Source of the DNA: a virus
DNA length: 43,196 bases
Virus record (IMG/VR): IMGVR_UViG_3300044998_001089
Span: 1-43,196 of that record
Strand: one strand, 5' to 3'
Shown here: positions 7,507 through 15,541 of the stretch, piece by piece
Position numbering within the stretch: the first letter of the stretch is position 1
Layout: the number at the start of each line of letters is the position of its first letter
Notes under the pieces: generated by a model
What the model was told of the DNA's origin: nothing
What the model saw: only the letters and a program-made list of their open reading frames with translations
Databases searched by the model: none
Translations under genes and position numbers: made by a program

Positions 7507-7608
7507 ACAACGAGATATGCCCACTCCGGCCCACTACTAACCTTCGCTGACGAGGCGCTGCCGGACCCGGCCCAGCCCTGGCTTAACCCCCAGGCGCTGG
7601 GTTTTTTT
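7507..7608 (+). ncRNA. Putative ~100-nt leader RNA between promoter and terminator
   Basis: The segment between the promoter at 7472-7500 and the T-tract at 7602-7608 would give a transcript of about 100 nt. It includes GGAGG (7501-7505, at the predicted start) and a seven-codon ORF at 7517-7540 (M-P-T-P-A-H-Y-stop), which could be a leader peptide or chance. The layout resembles the lambda late leader (pR'-tR'), where an antiterminator lets polymerase through to lysis and head genes. Leader function is inference. Confidence 0.4.
7571..7608 (+). terminator. Strong intrinsic terminator upstream of the holin gene
   Basis: An eleven-pair stem made of CCCAGC plus CCTGG pairing with CCAGG plus GCTGGG, with one bulged C and an 8-nt loop. 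Seven consecutive T residues follow at 7602-7608. It lies after the predicted 7472 promoter and before the lysis genes. Confidence 0.85.
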
Positions 7609-7653
7609 GTGGGCTGCGGGTGGGGCGAGTGGGCGGCAGAAGATGGTGGGACG

Positions 7654-8148
7654 ATGAGGGAGTATGAACAGATGGAGCGGGTGTGGGTCTGGGTGACGTT
7701 TTCGACGACGTTGTTGGTGGCGTGGTGGGCAGGGCTGCACAGCGCGTTCCGGGTGCTGTTGGTTTTGCAGGCGCTGGATGTCATTACGGGGGTGATGGTG
7801 GCCGGGAAGTACCGACGGCTGCGCTCGCGGATCGGCGCGGCGGGCATTAAGCGCAAGACGGCGGCGTGGCTGCTGCTGGCGGCGTTGGCGTATATGCAGG
7901 GTGAGGTGTCGTTAATCATTGAATGGGCAGAGATGGATGGCGGCTATGGGGTGGCGCAGTGGAGCGCGGGCGGCCTGGCGTTGATGGAGTTCATCAGTAT
8001 CGCCGAGAATGTGGCGAAACTGGGGGTGCCGCTGCCGCGCTGGCTGCGGCAGACGTTGGCGGACGCGGCGGAGAAGTTTGGCTATGGGGATGAGACTGGG
8101 GACCAGACTCAGGACCATCGTCAGAGCGGGAAGCAGGAGAACGCATGA
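7654..8148 (+). CDS. Phage holin (toxin-secretion/phage lysis holin-like)
   Basis: About 164 residues. Hydrophobic segments include TFSTTLLVAWWAGLHSAFRV and an AWLLLAALAYM stretch. The motif LDVITGVMVAGKYRRLRS is characteristic of the holin family of Clostridium/Bacillus phages (phage_holin_4). Holins form membrane pores that release or activate the endolysin. The C-terminus is charged and cytoplasmic-looking. It overlaps the endolysin start by ATGA. The ATG at 7672 is an alternative start. Confidence 0.8.
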   Translation: MREYEQMERVWVWVTFSTTLLVAWWAGLHSAFRVLLVLQALDVITGVMVAGKYRRLRSRIGAAGIKRKTAAWLLLAALAYMQGEVSLIIEWAEMDGGYGVAQWSAGGLALMEFISIAENVAKLGVPLPRWLRQTLADAAEKFGYGDETGDQTQDHRQSGKQENA

Positions 8149-10460
8149 CGACGACGCTCTTGGCGGGGCTGCATGACCGGGAGGGGGCGCACCTGGTGCC
8201 GGCGGGCGGCTGGTGTGTGGACACGGTGGCGATTGCCGAGTCGCCGACCGCGCCGGACTATGACCGGCTGGGGCCGGGGGTGAACTGGATTGCGCGGCTG
8301 AATTTTGGCTATGGCGCGCAGGGGACGCTGCCGCCGCCGTCGCGCACGGAGGAGTTCGCGGCGCGCTGTGCGCAGTATGTGGCGGGCAGCCGGGGCTGCC
8401 ACCGCTGGGTGATCGGCAATGAGCCGAATTTGCCGCGGGAGTGGCCGGACGAGCAGCCGATTTCGCCCACGGCGTATGCGGCCTGCCTGCGCCGGGTGCG
8501 GGCGGCGATCCGAGGGCTGCCCGGCCACGCGCAGGACGAGGTGTTGGTGGCGGGGCCGGGGCCGTGGAATGCGGAGTTCCGCTGGGACACGAATCCCACG
8601 GGCGATTGGGTGGTCTATCTGCGGCAGACGTTGGCCGCGCTGGGGGATGCGTATGAGGGCGTCGCCTTGCACGGCTATACCCACGGGTATGACCCGGCGC
8701 TGGTGACCAGCGAGGCGCGCATGGCGCCCCCCTTTGCCGACCGCCGTTTTGAGTTCCGCGGCCTGCTGGATTTGTTGGCGGTGATCCCGGCGGGGAAGGC
8801 GCGCTATGTGACGGAGGCCAACGGGGACGGGCCGTGGCAGGCGCGGGGGTTGATGCCGGCCATGCTGGCGGAGGTGGCGGCGTGGAACCGGGCGGGGGCG
8901 GGGGTGCGCTGTGTGGTGTTCTATCGCTACCCGGATTATGACGAGTATGGGATGGCCGCGAAGCCGGCGGTGTTGGCGGAGTTTGCGGCGGCGGCGCGGG
9001 AGTATGGCGCGCCCGGTGATAGTTCCTCTCCCGCCGTGCAGCCCGACGGCGGTTTTTCCTCTTTTCTCCCCGTTGTTGTGGCTGGGGTCGGCGGGCAACC
9101 GGCGGCCCCGGCCATCCCCTCGCCTGGGCTGCCTGCGCGCAGCTGGGATGAGCGGCTGACCCGGCGCGGGGTGACGCTGAATGAGAATCCGCCCAAGCCG
9201 GGGGACCGCTATTGGCGGTTGGTGCGGGCGGAGTTTCGCGACGAGGGGCAGGCCCAGGGCAAGCATCACATCTACGTGGATGTGTTGGATGAGCAGGGCG
9301 CGCGCCTGACGGGGGTGGGGGTGCGCGTGGCGTGGGCGGGCGGCGCGACGATCGTCGCCACGGAGGCCAAGCCGGGGGAGGACGCGGCGGCCAACGTGCC
9401 GCTGTATGCGGCGGGGCATGGTTATCTGTGCCATGTGGCGGACGGGCAAAGCGACGTGGTGAGTGGCATGGGGCTGGGCAGCATTGAGCAGCCGGATTAT
9501 CGCATCCATGTGGCCTATCGGCTGGTGTTTCAGCGGGTGGTGGTGCCCGCGGCGCAACCGGCCCCGGCGACCCCGCCCCCCGCGCCCGCGCCGACGCCCG
9601 CGCCGACGTTGGTGCATCCGCTGCCGGAGGCGCGCTGGCGGTTGGTGACGCAGCCCTTCGGGGTGAACGCGGAACGCTATGCGCGCTTCGGGCTGGACGG
9701 CCACAACGGGGTGGATTTTGGCGCGCCGGAGGGGACGGCGGTGGTGGCGGTGGACGCGGGCCGGGTGGCGGAGGTGTGGAACGACGCGGCGGGCTATGGC
9801 CTTTATGTCAAACTGGTGCACGCGTGGGGGGAGTCGCTGTACGCGCATTTGAGCCTGGCGGAGGTGGCCGTGGGCCAGACGGTGGCCGCCGGACAGCCGG
9901 TGGGGCAGTCGGGGAATACGGGGTTTAGCACGGGGCCGCATCTGCATTTCGGGCTGCGGGTGAATCCGTATACGCGCGGGCGGCCCTTCGATGGCTATGT
10001 GGACCCGCTCCCCCTGTTGGGCGCGCCGCACATGCCCACGGGGCCGCACACGCCGGCGCGCGTGGAGGTGAGCGAGGCGATCCGCGCGGCGGCGACGGCG
10101 TTCCGGGTGCGGCCCGCGCTGTTGGCGGCGTTGGCGTGGGAGGAGAGCCGGTTTGACCCGGCGGCGCAGAGCAAGGCGGGGGCGCAGGGGCTGTGTCAGG
10201 TGATGCCGGCGACGTGGGCGGAATGGGCGGAATGGGTCGGGGCGACGGACCCGTTGGCGGCGGCGGACAGCGCGCGGGTGGGCGCGGCGTATCTGGCGTG
10301 GCTGATCGTGCAGCTGGGCACGGAAGAACGGGCGCTGGTGGCGTATAACTGGGGGATTGGGCGGGTGTTGGCAGGCAAGCAGCCGCCGCGGGAGACGGTG
10401 TTGTATGCGCAGCGGGTGCTGAACGGCGCGGCGCTGCTGGAGGCGTGGGGGGCCGGGTGA
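8145..10460 (+). CDS. Three-domain endolysin: glycoside hydrolase, M23 peptidase, lytic transglycosylase
   Basis: 771 residues. Residues 1 to about 290 form a TIM-barrel-type glycoside hydrolase (GNEPNLP and a later YVTEANGDGP, with acid/base-like Glu residues). About 325-465 is a beta-rich domain. A Pro/Ala linker (APAPTPAPT) follows. About 490-625 is an M23 metallopeptidase (zinc ligands in HNGVDFG and HLHFG, plus YAHL). About 640-771 is an SLT-type lytic transglycosylase (WEESRFDP, AGAQGLCQVMPATW, LVAYNWG). The enzyme could cut both the glycan strands and the peptide crosslinks of the cell wall. It follows the holin directly. Combining three hydrolases in one phage protein is uncommon. No signal peptide is visible. 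Confidence 0.85.
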   Translation: MTTTLLAGLHDREGAHLVPAGGWCVDTVAIAESPTAPDYDRLGPGVNWIARLNFGYGAQGTLPPPSRTEEFAARCAQYVAGSRGCHRWVIGNEPNLPREWPDEQPISPTAYAACLRRVRAAIRGLPGHAQDEVLVAGPGPWNAEFRWDTNPTGDWVVYLRQTLAALGDAYEGVALHGYTHGYDPALVTSEARMAPPFADRRFEFRGLLDLLAVIPAGKARYVTEANGDGPWQARGLMPAMLAEVAAWNRAGAGVRCVVFYRYPDYDEYGMAAKPAVLAEFAAAAREYGAPGDSSSPAVQPDGGFSSFLPVVVAGVGGQPAAPAIPSPGLPARSWDERLTRRGVTLNENPPKPGDRYWRLVRAEFRDEGQAQGKHHIYVDVLDEQGARLTGVGVRVAWAGGATIVATEAKPGEDAAANVPLYAAGHGYLCHVADGQSDVVSGMGLGSIEQPDYRIHVAYRLVFQRVVVPAAQPAPATPPPAPAPTPAPTLVHPLPEARWRLVTQPFGVNAERYARFGLDGHNGVDFGAPEGTAVVAVDAGRVAEVWNDAAGYGLYVKLVHAWGESLYAHLSLAEVAVGQTVAAGQPVGQSGNTGFSTGPHLHFGLRVNPYTRGRPFDGYVDPLPLLGAPHMPTGPHTPARVEVSEAIRAAATAFRVRPALLAALAWEESRFDPAAQSKAGAQGLCQVMPATWAEWAEWVGATDPLAAADSARVGAAYLAWLIVQLGTEERALVAYNWGIGRVLAGKQPPRETVLYAQRVLNGAALLEAWGAG

Positions 10461-10636
10461 TGCTGAGGAACAAGGACGGCACGCGGTTGACGGTGGATGA
10501 TGTCATGCTGCTGGTGGGGGTGGCGGCGATCGTTACCGGGGTGGGGATGCTGTGGGGTCCGGGGGGTGCGTTGATCGTGGGCGGGCTGATGATGATGGCG
10601 TTGGGGGCGGCGGGGATCAAAGAACGGCAGGGATGA
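10460..10636 (+). CDS. Small two-span membrane protein of the lysis block
   Basis: 58 residues starting in a TGATG overlap with the endolysin stop. Two hydrophobic segments (VMLLVGVAAIVTGVGMLW and GALIVGGLMMMALGAAG) are joined by a Gly-Pro turn, with charged ends. Its position between the endolysin and another holin suggests an accessory holin, antiholin or spanin-like partner. No family is recognised. Confidence 0.6.
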   Translation: MLRNKDGTRLTVDDVMLLVGVAAIVTGVGMLWGPGGALIVGGLMMMALGAAGIKERQG

Positions 10637-10728
10637 TGCGCGGATTGGGGCGGGCGCAGTTGGCGGGTTGGTTGTTGTTGGCGGCGGCGGCGCTATGTTG
10701 GTTGGCGGCCATGCCGCATGGGTTTTGA
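10633..10728 (+). CDS. Tiny 31-residue membrane peptide
   Basis: ATGA overlap with the upstream gene. The product MMRGLGRAQLAG... continues into one transmembrane-like segment (WLLLAAAALCWLAAM) and ends PHGF. Coupling to its neighbour and its hydrophobic composition support translation. It could modulate the adjacent holins. Very short, so confidence is limited. Confidence 0.45.
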   Translation: MMRGLGRAQLAGWLLLAAAALCWLAAMPHGF

Positions 10729-10756
10729 GGGCGGGCAACAGGAAAGGATACGGGTG

Positions 10757-11107
10757 ATGGACAGTACGCTGGTGTATGTGGCGCTGGGGTTGGTGGCGTT
10801 GATGGTGGGGGTCTGGGCTGTGAAGCGGCAGGCGGGCGGCCCGACGTCGCTGCGCGAGGCGAGCGATCTGGTCTATGAGGCGATGAGCACGGCGCGCACG
10901 CTGGTCGAGGGGGCGGAGCAGCTGTGGCAGTCGGGGCAGCTGCCGAAGGACGAGCGGTTTTATGCGGTGTTTGAGCCGATGGAGCGCATGTACCCCAACT
11001 TGGACCGGGATGCGCTGCGCCTGACGATTGAGGCGGCGGTGCGCTGGCTGCGTTATGTCCAGCAGGAGCGGGGCGGGCAGGCGGCGGGGCCACAGGCGGA
11101 CGGGTAA
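10757..11107 (+). CDS. LL-H-type phage holin
   Basis: 116 residues. An N-terminal membrane span (STLVYVALGLVALMVGVWAVK) is followed by a soluble helical domain with AEQLWQSGQLPKDERFYAV and LTIEAAVRWL, the pattern of the LL-H-type holin family. AGGAAAGGA precedes the ATG at 10757. It is the last gene before a terminator and the second holin-like protein of the block; one of the two may act as an antiholin. Confidence 0.65.
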   Translation: MDSTLVYVALGLVALMVGVWAVKRQAGGPTSLREASDLVYEAMSTARTLVEGAEQLWQSGQLPKDERFYAVFEPMERMYPNLDRDALRLTIEAAVRWLRYVQQERGGQAAGPQADG

Positions 11108-11132
11108 TTTCGCATATTGATGAGTTTGGCAA

Positions 11133-11166
11133 GGGGCGGTCGCAACCGGGTGCGCCGCCCCTTTTT
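11133..11166 (+). terminator. Intrinsic terminator after the lysis block
   Basis: GGGGCGG (11133-11139) pairs with CCGCCCC (11155-11161) around a 15-nt loop, followed by TTTTT (11162-11166). It ends the lysis transcript. The next gene starts about 95 bp downstream after an A/T-richer stretch (11165-11200) in which I see no clear promoter. Confidence 0.85.
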
Positions 11167-11261
11167 GCAATTTTCTATGACCTGTTCAATTCCGATTTTA
11201 CCGTTTGGGCCGTTTGGGCGGCGTGGGGCCGGGTAGCGTGAATGGGACGGGGTGGGGGAGC

Positions 11262-11873
11262 ATGGGGCAGCCAGACGAGGGGACGATTTTTCCGGCGAGC
11301 GAGCGTGTGCAGGGGCAGGCGCAGAGTCGCCGGGCATATCTGGAGCTGCTGGACCGGCAGCGAAATTTCCTGTGGTGGCAGGATTTCCAGGAGCTGCTGG
11401 CGCTGGGCTGGGACTGGCGCAAGGCGGTCTATTTGGCGTGGGCGGCCTCGCCGGCGCGCGACCGGGACCCGGCGACGCAGCATGAGTTGGCGACGGGGGT
11501 GCTGGGGCTGGCGAGCGACCGGGTGATCCGCATTTGGCGGCAGCAGCACCCGGAGATGGAGGAGATGATTGCGACGTTGCAGGCGGCGCCGCTGCTGCGC
11601 CACCGGCGCGATGTGTTTGAAGCGTTGGCGGCCAGCGCGGCGACGCCGGATCCGCGCCACCACGCAGACCGCAAGCTGGCGCTGGAGATGCTGGGCGATT
11701 ATCGGCCGCGGGGGGATTTGGATGTGCACACCACGGGGGGCGGGCTGACGCTGGCGGAATGGCAGGCGGCGGCGGCGACGCGGCGGGCCGAGGTGGAGCA
11801 GACGCTGGCGGATTTTGCGGAGGAGGAGGGCGGCGGTGGGGAAGACGGCGGGGACGAGGAAGGGCAAGGGTGA
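11262..11873 (+). CDS. Probable terminase small subunit
   Basis: About 203 residues. The central helical part (FQELLALGWDWRKAVYLAWAAS, then LASDRVIRIWRQQHPEMEEMIATL) fits the helix-turn-helix plus oligomerisation layout of small terminases. RHHADRKLALEMLGDYRPR is typical of the region before the C-terminal tail. The C-terminus is acidic and Gly-rich. Small terminase recognises packaging sites on the phage DNA and hands them to the large subunit at 12475. One glycosyltransferase-like gene lies between the two. Assignment rests mainly on position and fold pattern. Confidence 0.6.
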   Translation: MGQPDEGTIFPASERVQGQAQSRRAYLELLDRQRNFLWWQDFQELLALGWDWRKAVYLAWAASPARDRDPATQHELATGVLGLASDRVIRIWRQQHPEMEEMIATLQAAPLLRHRRDVFEALAASAATPDPRHHADRKLALEMLGDYRPRGDLDVHTTGGGLTLAEWQAAAATRRAEVEQTLADFAEEEGGGGEDGGDEEGQG

Positions 11874-12453
11874 GGCGGACGCGCCGCTGCTGGAGGTGTT
11901 GACGCGCACGTTGGTGGGGCGGGAGCGGCTGCTGGGGGAGAACCAGGCGAGTCTGACCGCGTTGGAGACGGGGCCGGGGGCGACGTGGGTGCAGTCGCTG
12001 CTGCCGGACCCGGTGGGCCGGGGGGTGCCGTGGGCAAATGTACGGATGCGCCGGGAGGGTGGGCGGCTGGCGGGGCGGTATGTGTGGGTGCTGGATGATG
12101 ATGATGTGTGTGTGTACCCGCGGCTGGTGATGGATTTGGCGACGATTGTGGGGGACTATGCGCCGGATGTGGTGATGGTGCAGATGGACCACGGGGAGGG
12201 TATGGGGGTGCTGCCGCCGGCGGCGCTGTGGGGGCGGCGGGCGCTGGGGCTGGGGTTGGTGGGGGTGAGCGCGCCGATTGTGCGGCGGGAGGTGTGGGCG
12301 GAGCACGCGTGGGCGTGGGGGGATCGGTATGAGGGAGATTTCGATTTTGTGACGGCGCTGTTGGGCAATCTGCGGCTGCGGGTCTACTGGCATCCGGTGG
12401 TGGCGAGCCGGGTGCAGCGGGTGAGCCGGGGGAGCGCAAAGGGCGGGGAGTGA
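11836..12453 (+). CDS. Glycosyltransferase-like protein (GT-A/GT2 type)
   Basis: About 205 residues from a GTG start with a strong GGAGGAGGG site inside the upstream gene's tail. GRYVWVLDDDDVCVYPRLVMDL contains the hydrophobic strand and Asp-rich (DxD) motif that binds the metal and nucleotide-sugar in GT-A enzymes. VSAPIVRREVWAEHAWAWGDRYEGDFDFV resembles the GT2 acceptor-side segment containing the base. Its position between small and large terminase is unusual. Together with the second glycosyltransferase at 24082 it suggests glycosylation of a virion protein or of DNA; the target is unknown. Confidence 0.65.
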   Translation: MGKTAGTRKGKGEADAPLLEVLTRTLVGRERLLGENQASLTALETGPGATWVQSLLPDPVGRGVPWANVRMRREGGRLAGRYVWVLDDDDVCVYPRLVMDLATIVGDYAPDVVMVQMDHGEGMGVLPPAALWGRRALGLGLVGVSAPIVRREVWAEHAWAWGDRYEGDFDFVTALLGNLRLRVYWHPVVASRVQRVSRGSAKGGE

Positions 12454-12474
12454 GGAGCGGGGAGTGAGGGACTG

Positions 12475-13926
12475 ATGGGGCAGGGGGCGGGGTCGCTGCG
12501 GCGGTTATTTTTGGTGGATAATCTGGATTTGCCCGCGGCGAGCGGGGTGCCGGGGGCGCGCTGGGAGGCGTTCCAGCTGGCGTTCCTCGACGACGAGGGG
12601 ACGTTTCGGGTGGACAACAAGAGCCGGCAGATCGCCTTCAGTTTTGTCTGTGCGGCGGATGGCCTCGCCGGTGCGCTGCTGGAGCGGCGGGATGGAATTT
12701 TTGTGTCCATCAATCAGGAGGAGGCGGCGGAGAAGATTCGCTATGCGCGCCAGATTTATGAGACGCTGCTGCTGGCGGTGTCGGGGCTGCCGCGGGTGGC
12801 GCGGGACAATATGTTTGGGCTGGAGTTTGAGAACGGGGCGCGCTTGACGAGTCTGCCGGCACGGCCGCCGCGCGGGCGGGCGCGGGCGAATGTGTATCTG
12901 GACGAGTTTGCGCATGTGAAGGGGGACCGGGCGATCTATTCGGCGGCGCTGCCGATCATCTCGAAGGGGGGGCGGCTGCGCATGGGGTCGTCGCCGTTTG
13001 GGGCCAGCGGGACGTTTTGGGAGGTCTTTACGCAGAAGCTGCGCGCCTACCCGGGCTATGTGCGGCGCGAGACGCCGTGGTGGGAGACGTATGCGTTTTG
13101 CACGGATGTGCGGGCGGCGCGACGGGCGGCGCCGGGGTTGACCACGCGGGAGCGGGTGGAGCGCTTTGGCAATCGGCGCGTGCAGGAAATTTTTGAGAAT
13201 GTGCCGGAGGAGGATTTTGCCCAGGAGTATGAGTGCGCGTTTGTGGATGAGACGACGGCCTGGATTACCTGGGAGGAGATCCGCGAGGCGCAGGATGAGG
13301 AGTTGGTGTGTGTGGCGGCGACGGGCCAGGGCAAAACGTTGGATGGGGTGTATGCGGCGGTGGATGCGCTGCGCCGGGCGGTGAACGCGGGGGAGGTGGA
13401 GGGCGCGCTGGCGTTGGGGGTGGACATTGGGCGGACGCGCAACACGACGGAGATTTATGGGGTGGGGTTGGCGACGACGAAGACGTTCCCCCTGCGGTTG
13501 ATGCTATCGTTGGACGGGGTGGAGTTCGATGAGCAGCTGGCGGCGCTCCAGTATGTGATGCGCTTTTTGCCGGTGGCGGGGATGTGGATTGACCGCACGG
13601 GGTTGGGGATGCCGCTGGCGGAGCGCATGGAGCGGCTCTACCCGGGCAAGGCGCAGGGGCAGACCTTCACGGCGGGGAGCAAGATGTTGTGGGCCACGGA
13701 TGCGAAGCTGTTGATTCAGCAGAGGCGGACGCCGCTGCCGGTGAGCCGAGAGCTGGCGTATCAGATTCATTCGATCAAACGCATGCGCACGGCGGGGAAC
13801 AATTTGGTGTTTGACACGGAGACGAATGAGAAGCACCACGCGGACCGGTTTTGGGCGTGGGCGTTGGCGTTGGGGGTGGCGTATGGGCCACAGAGCGACC
13901 GGGCGAAGGTGGCGCGGGCGCGGTGA
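12475..13926 (+). CDS. terL: Terminase large subunit
   Basis: 483 residues. The N-terminal ATPase has DNKSRQIAFSF (the adenine/Walker-A-like K-SRQ motif found in Mu gp28-like terminases), VSINQEEAAEKI, and the Walker B strand ANVYLDEFAHV with catalytic Glu. The C-terminal RNase-H-like nuclease shows GVDIGRTRNTT, MWIDRTGLG and KHHADRFWAWALAL, giving the three acidic metal-binding sites. It is the packaging motor that cuts and translocates DNA into proheads. The protein lacks a canonical GxxxxGKT P-loop, as expected for this branch. Confidence 0.88.
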   Translation: MGQGAGSLRRLFLVDNLDLPAASGVPGARWEAFQLAFLDDEGTFRVDNKSRQIAFSFVCAADGLAGALLERRDGIFVSINQEEAAEKIRYARQIYETLLLAVSGLPRVARDNMFGLEFENGARLTSLPARPPRGRARANVYLDEFAHVKGDRAIYSAALPIISKGGRLRMGSSPFGASGTFWEVFTQKLRAYPGYVRRETPWWETYAFCTDVRAARRAAPGLTTRERVERFGNRRVQEIFENVPEEDFAQEYECAFVDETTAWITWEEIREAQDEELVCVAATGQGKTLDGVYAAVDALRRAVNAGEVEGALALGVDIGRTRNTTEIYGVGLATTKTFPLRLMLSLDGVEFDEQLAALQYVMRFLPVAGMWIDRTGLGMPLAERMERLYPGKAQGQTFTAGSKMLWATDAKLLIQQRRTPLPVSRELAYQIHSIKRMRTAGNNLVFDTETNEKHHADRFWAWALALGVAYGPQSDRAKVARAR

Positions 13927-13959
13927 TGGCGGGCGCGGTGATGGCGTGGGGTGTGTGGG

Positions 13960-13976
13960 GATAATTCGTTGTTATC
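13960..13976 (+). promoter_or_regulatory. GATAA-N7-TTATC dyad, copy 3
   Basis: GATAA-TTCGTTG-TTATC followed by GGTTGGGG. It lies 33 bp after the terminase stop and 30 bp before the portal start. The same gap carries a short duplication (GGGCGCGGTGATGGC twice across the terminase stop). Confidence 0.65.
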
Positions 13977-14005
13977 GGTTGGGGCGAGGCGGCGGGACGG
14001 CGATG

Positions 14006-15541
14006 ATGGAACATGAGAGAGGATGGGGCGCGATGGGCGAGTTGACGGTGAATGGGGCGCTGGAGCAGCGGCGGCGGCTGGCCGCAGGGCTGGGCCTCCA
14101 GTTCGACGGGGCGCGCGATGTGTTTGCGGCGGCGGGCTATGATGGGGATATTGCGTTCGAGCGCTATCGGGCGCGCTATGAGCGGCAGGATATCGCGGCG
14201 CGCGTGGTGGATGCGCCGGCGGCGGAGACGTGGCGGCGGGCGCCGGTGATCGTGGACGGGGTGACGGAGGGGGATGGCCGCGACGATACGGAGTTTGCGC
14301 AGGCGTGGGCGGAGTTTGCGTCCATTGAGGAGGTGGGCGACGAGCTGGAGGACCGGCGCACGGTGTGGCATTATCTGCGCCGGGTGGATGAGTTGGCGGG
14401 GATTGGCCGCTATGGGGTGCTGTTGGTGGGCATCAACGATGGGCTGCCGCTGGGCGAGCCGCTGGCGCCGGGGCGCGTGGCGGGGCCGGATGGCTATTTG
14501 TATCTGAGCGCGTTCGACGAGGGGGATGCGCAGCTGATGGAGTTGGAGAATGCGCCGGCGTCGCGCCGCTATGGGCTGCCGCTGCGCTATCGGTTGGGGC
14601 TGGGCACGAATTTGCAGGGGGACGCGATGCAGCCGCTGCCGGTGCACTGGTCGCGGGTGGTGCATGTGGCGGAGGGGTTGAAGGGGGATGAGATTTTTGG
14701 GACGCCGCGGCTGCGCCCGGTGTGGAATCGGCTGCTCGACCTGGAGAAGATCATGGCGGGGGCGGGCGAGGCGGCGTGGAAGCTGCTGTATAAGGGGCTG
14801 ATCCTGTCGACGCGGGACGGCTATCGGCTGGACACGACGGACGGGGAGACGGAGGAGAAGGTCGAGGAGTATATCCACGGGCTGCGGCGGTTTTTGCAGC
14901 TGGAGGGGATGGATGTGACGGTGGCCGGGGGCGAGGTGGTGGACCCCACGGGGCTGGTGAATCTGAATGTGGCGTTGATTGCGGCGGCGACGAACATCCC
15001 CCAGCGGCTGCTGTTGGGCAGCGAGCGGGGGGAGCTGGCGAGCAGCCAGGACGAGCAGGCGTGGGCGCGCTATGTGGCGGGGCGGCAGCGCAATTTTGCG
15101 GAGCCGATGATTCTGCGGCCGCTGATCAACCGGCTGGTGTACGCAGGGGTGCTGCCCAAGCCGGCGAGCGGGCGCTATGTGGTGGTGTGGCCGGAGGTGC
15201 GCGAGGCGGACGCGGCGACGGATGCGGCGGTGGCGCAGGCGTATGCGCAGGCGTTGGCGAGCGTGCTGCCGGGCAGCGGGCAGGCGATTGATGTGCGGGA
15301 GTTTGTGGCGGCGTTGGTGCGGCCGCTGGACAACCGCACGGCGGTGGTGGCGGCGGTGACGCCGGAGCCTGCGCTGCTGCCCGCGGGTGTGGGCGGGGAT
15401 GAGCCGGACGGGGACGCGCCAGACGATGCGCCGGATGATGAGCCGGGCGAAGAGGGAGAGGAGGGGATGGCGACGAATGTCGCCCCCTTTTGGGGCGGGG
15501 TCGAGCATGGGCGCTGGGACGGGGCGCGCTGGTATCCGTAG
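14006..15541 (+). CDS. Portal protein (DUF1073-like)
   Basis: 511 residues from the ATG at 14006; ATG 14033 has the better Shine-Dalgarno and is an alternative. The sequence shows the phage portal layout of the DUF1073 family: AARVVDAPAAETWRRAPVIV near the start, a GRYGVLLVGI strand, HWSRVVHVAEGL, the long stem helix LLDLEKIMAGAGEAAWKLLY, and IPQRLLLGSERGELASSQDEQAWARYV, the very typical crown/wing segment. The C-terminus is acidic. Portal forms the dodecameric ring at the capsid vertex for DNA entry and exit. It follows the large terminase and precedes the minor head protein, as in most siphoviruses. Confidence 0.85.
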   Translation: MEHERGWGAMGELTVNGALEQRRRLAAGLGLQFDGARDVFAAAGYDGDIAFERYRARYERQDIAARVVDAPAAETWRRAPVIVDGVTEGDGRDDTEFAQAWAEFASIEEVGDELEDRRTVWHYLRRVDELAGIGRYGVLLVGINDGLPLGEPLAPGRVAGPDGYLYLSAFDEGDAQLMELENAPASRRYGLPLRYRLGLGTNLQGDAMQPLPVHWSRVVHVAEGLKGDEIFGTPRLRPVWNRLLDLEKIMAGAGEAAWKLLYKGLILSTRDGYRLDTTDGETEEKVEEYIHGLRRFLQLEGMDVTVAGGEVVDPTGLVNLNVALIAAATNIPQRLLLGSERGELASSQDEQAWARYVAGRQRNFAEPMILRPLINRLVYAGVLPKPASGRYVVVWPEVREADAATDAAVAQAYAQALASVLPGSGQAIDVREFVAALVRPLDNRTAVVAAVTPEPALLPAGVGGDEPDGDAPDDAPDDEPGEEGEEGMATNVAPFWGGVEHGRWDGARWYP

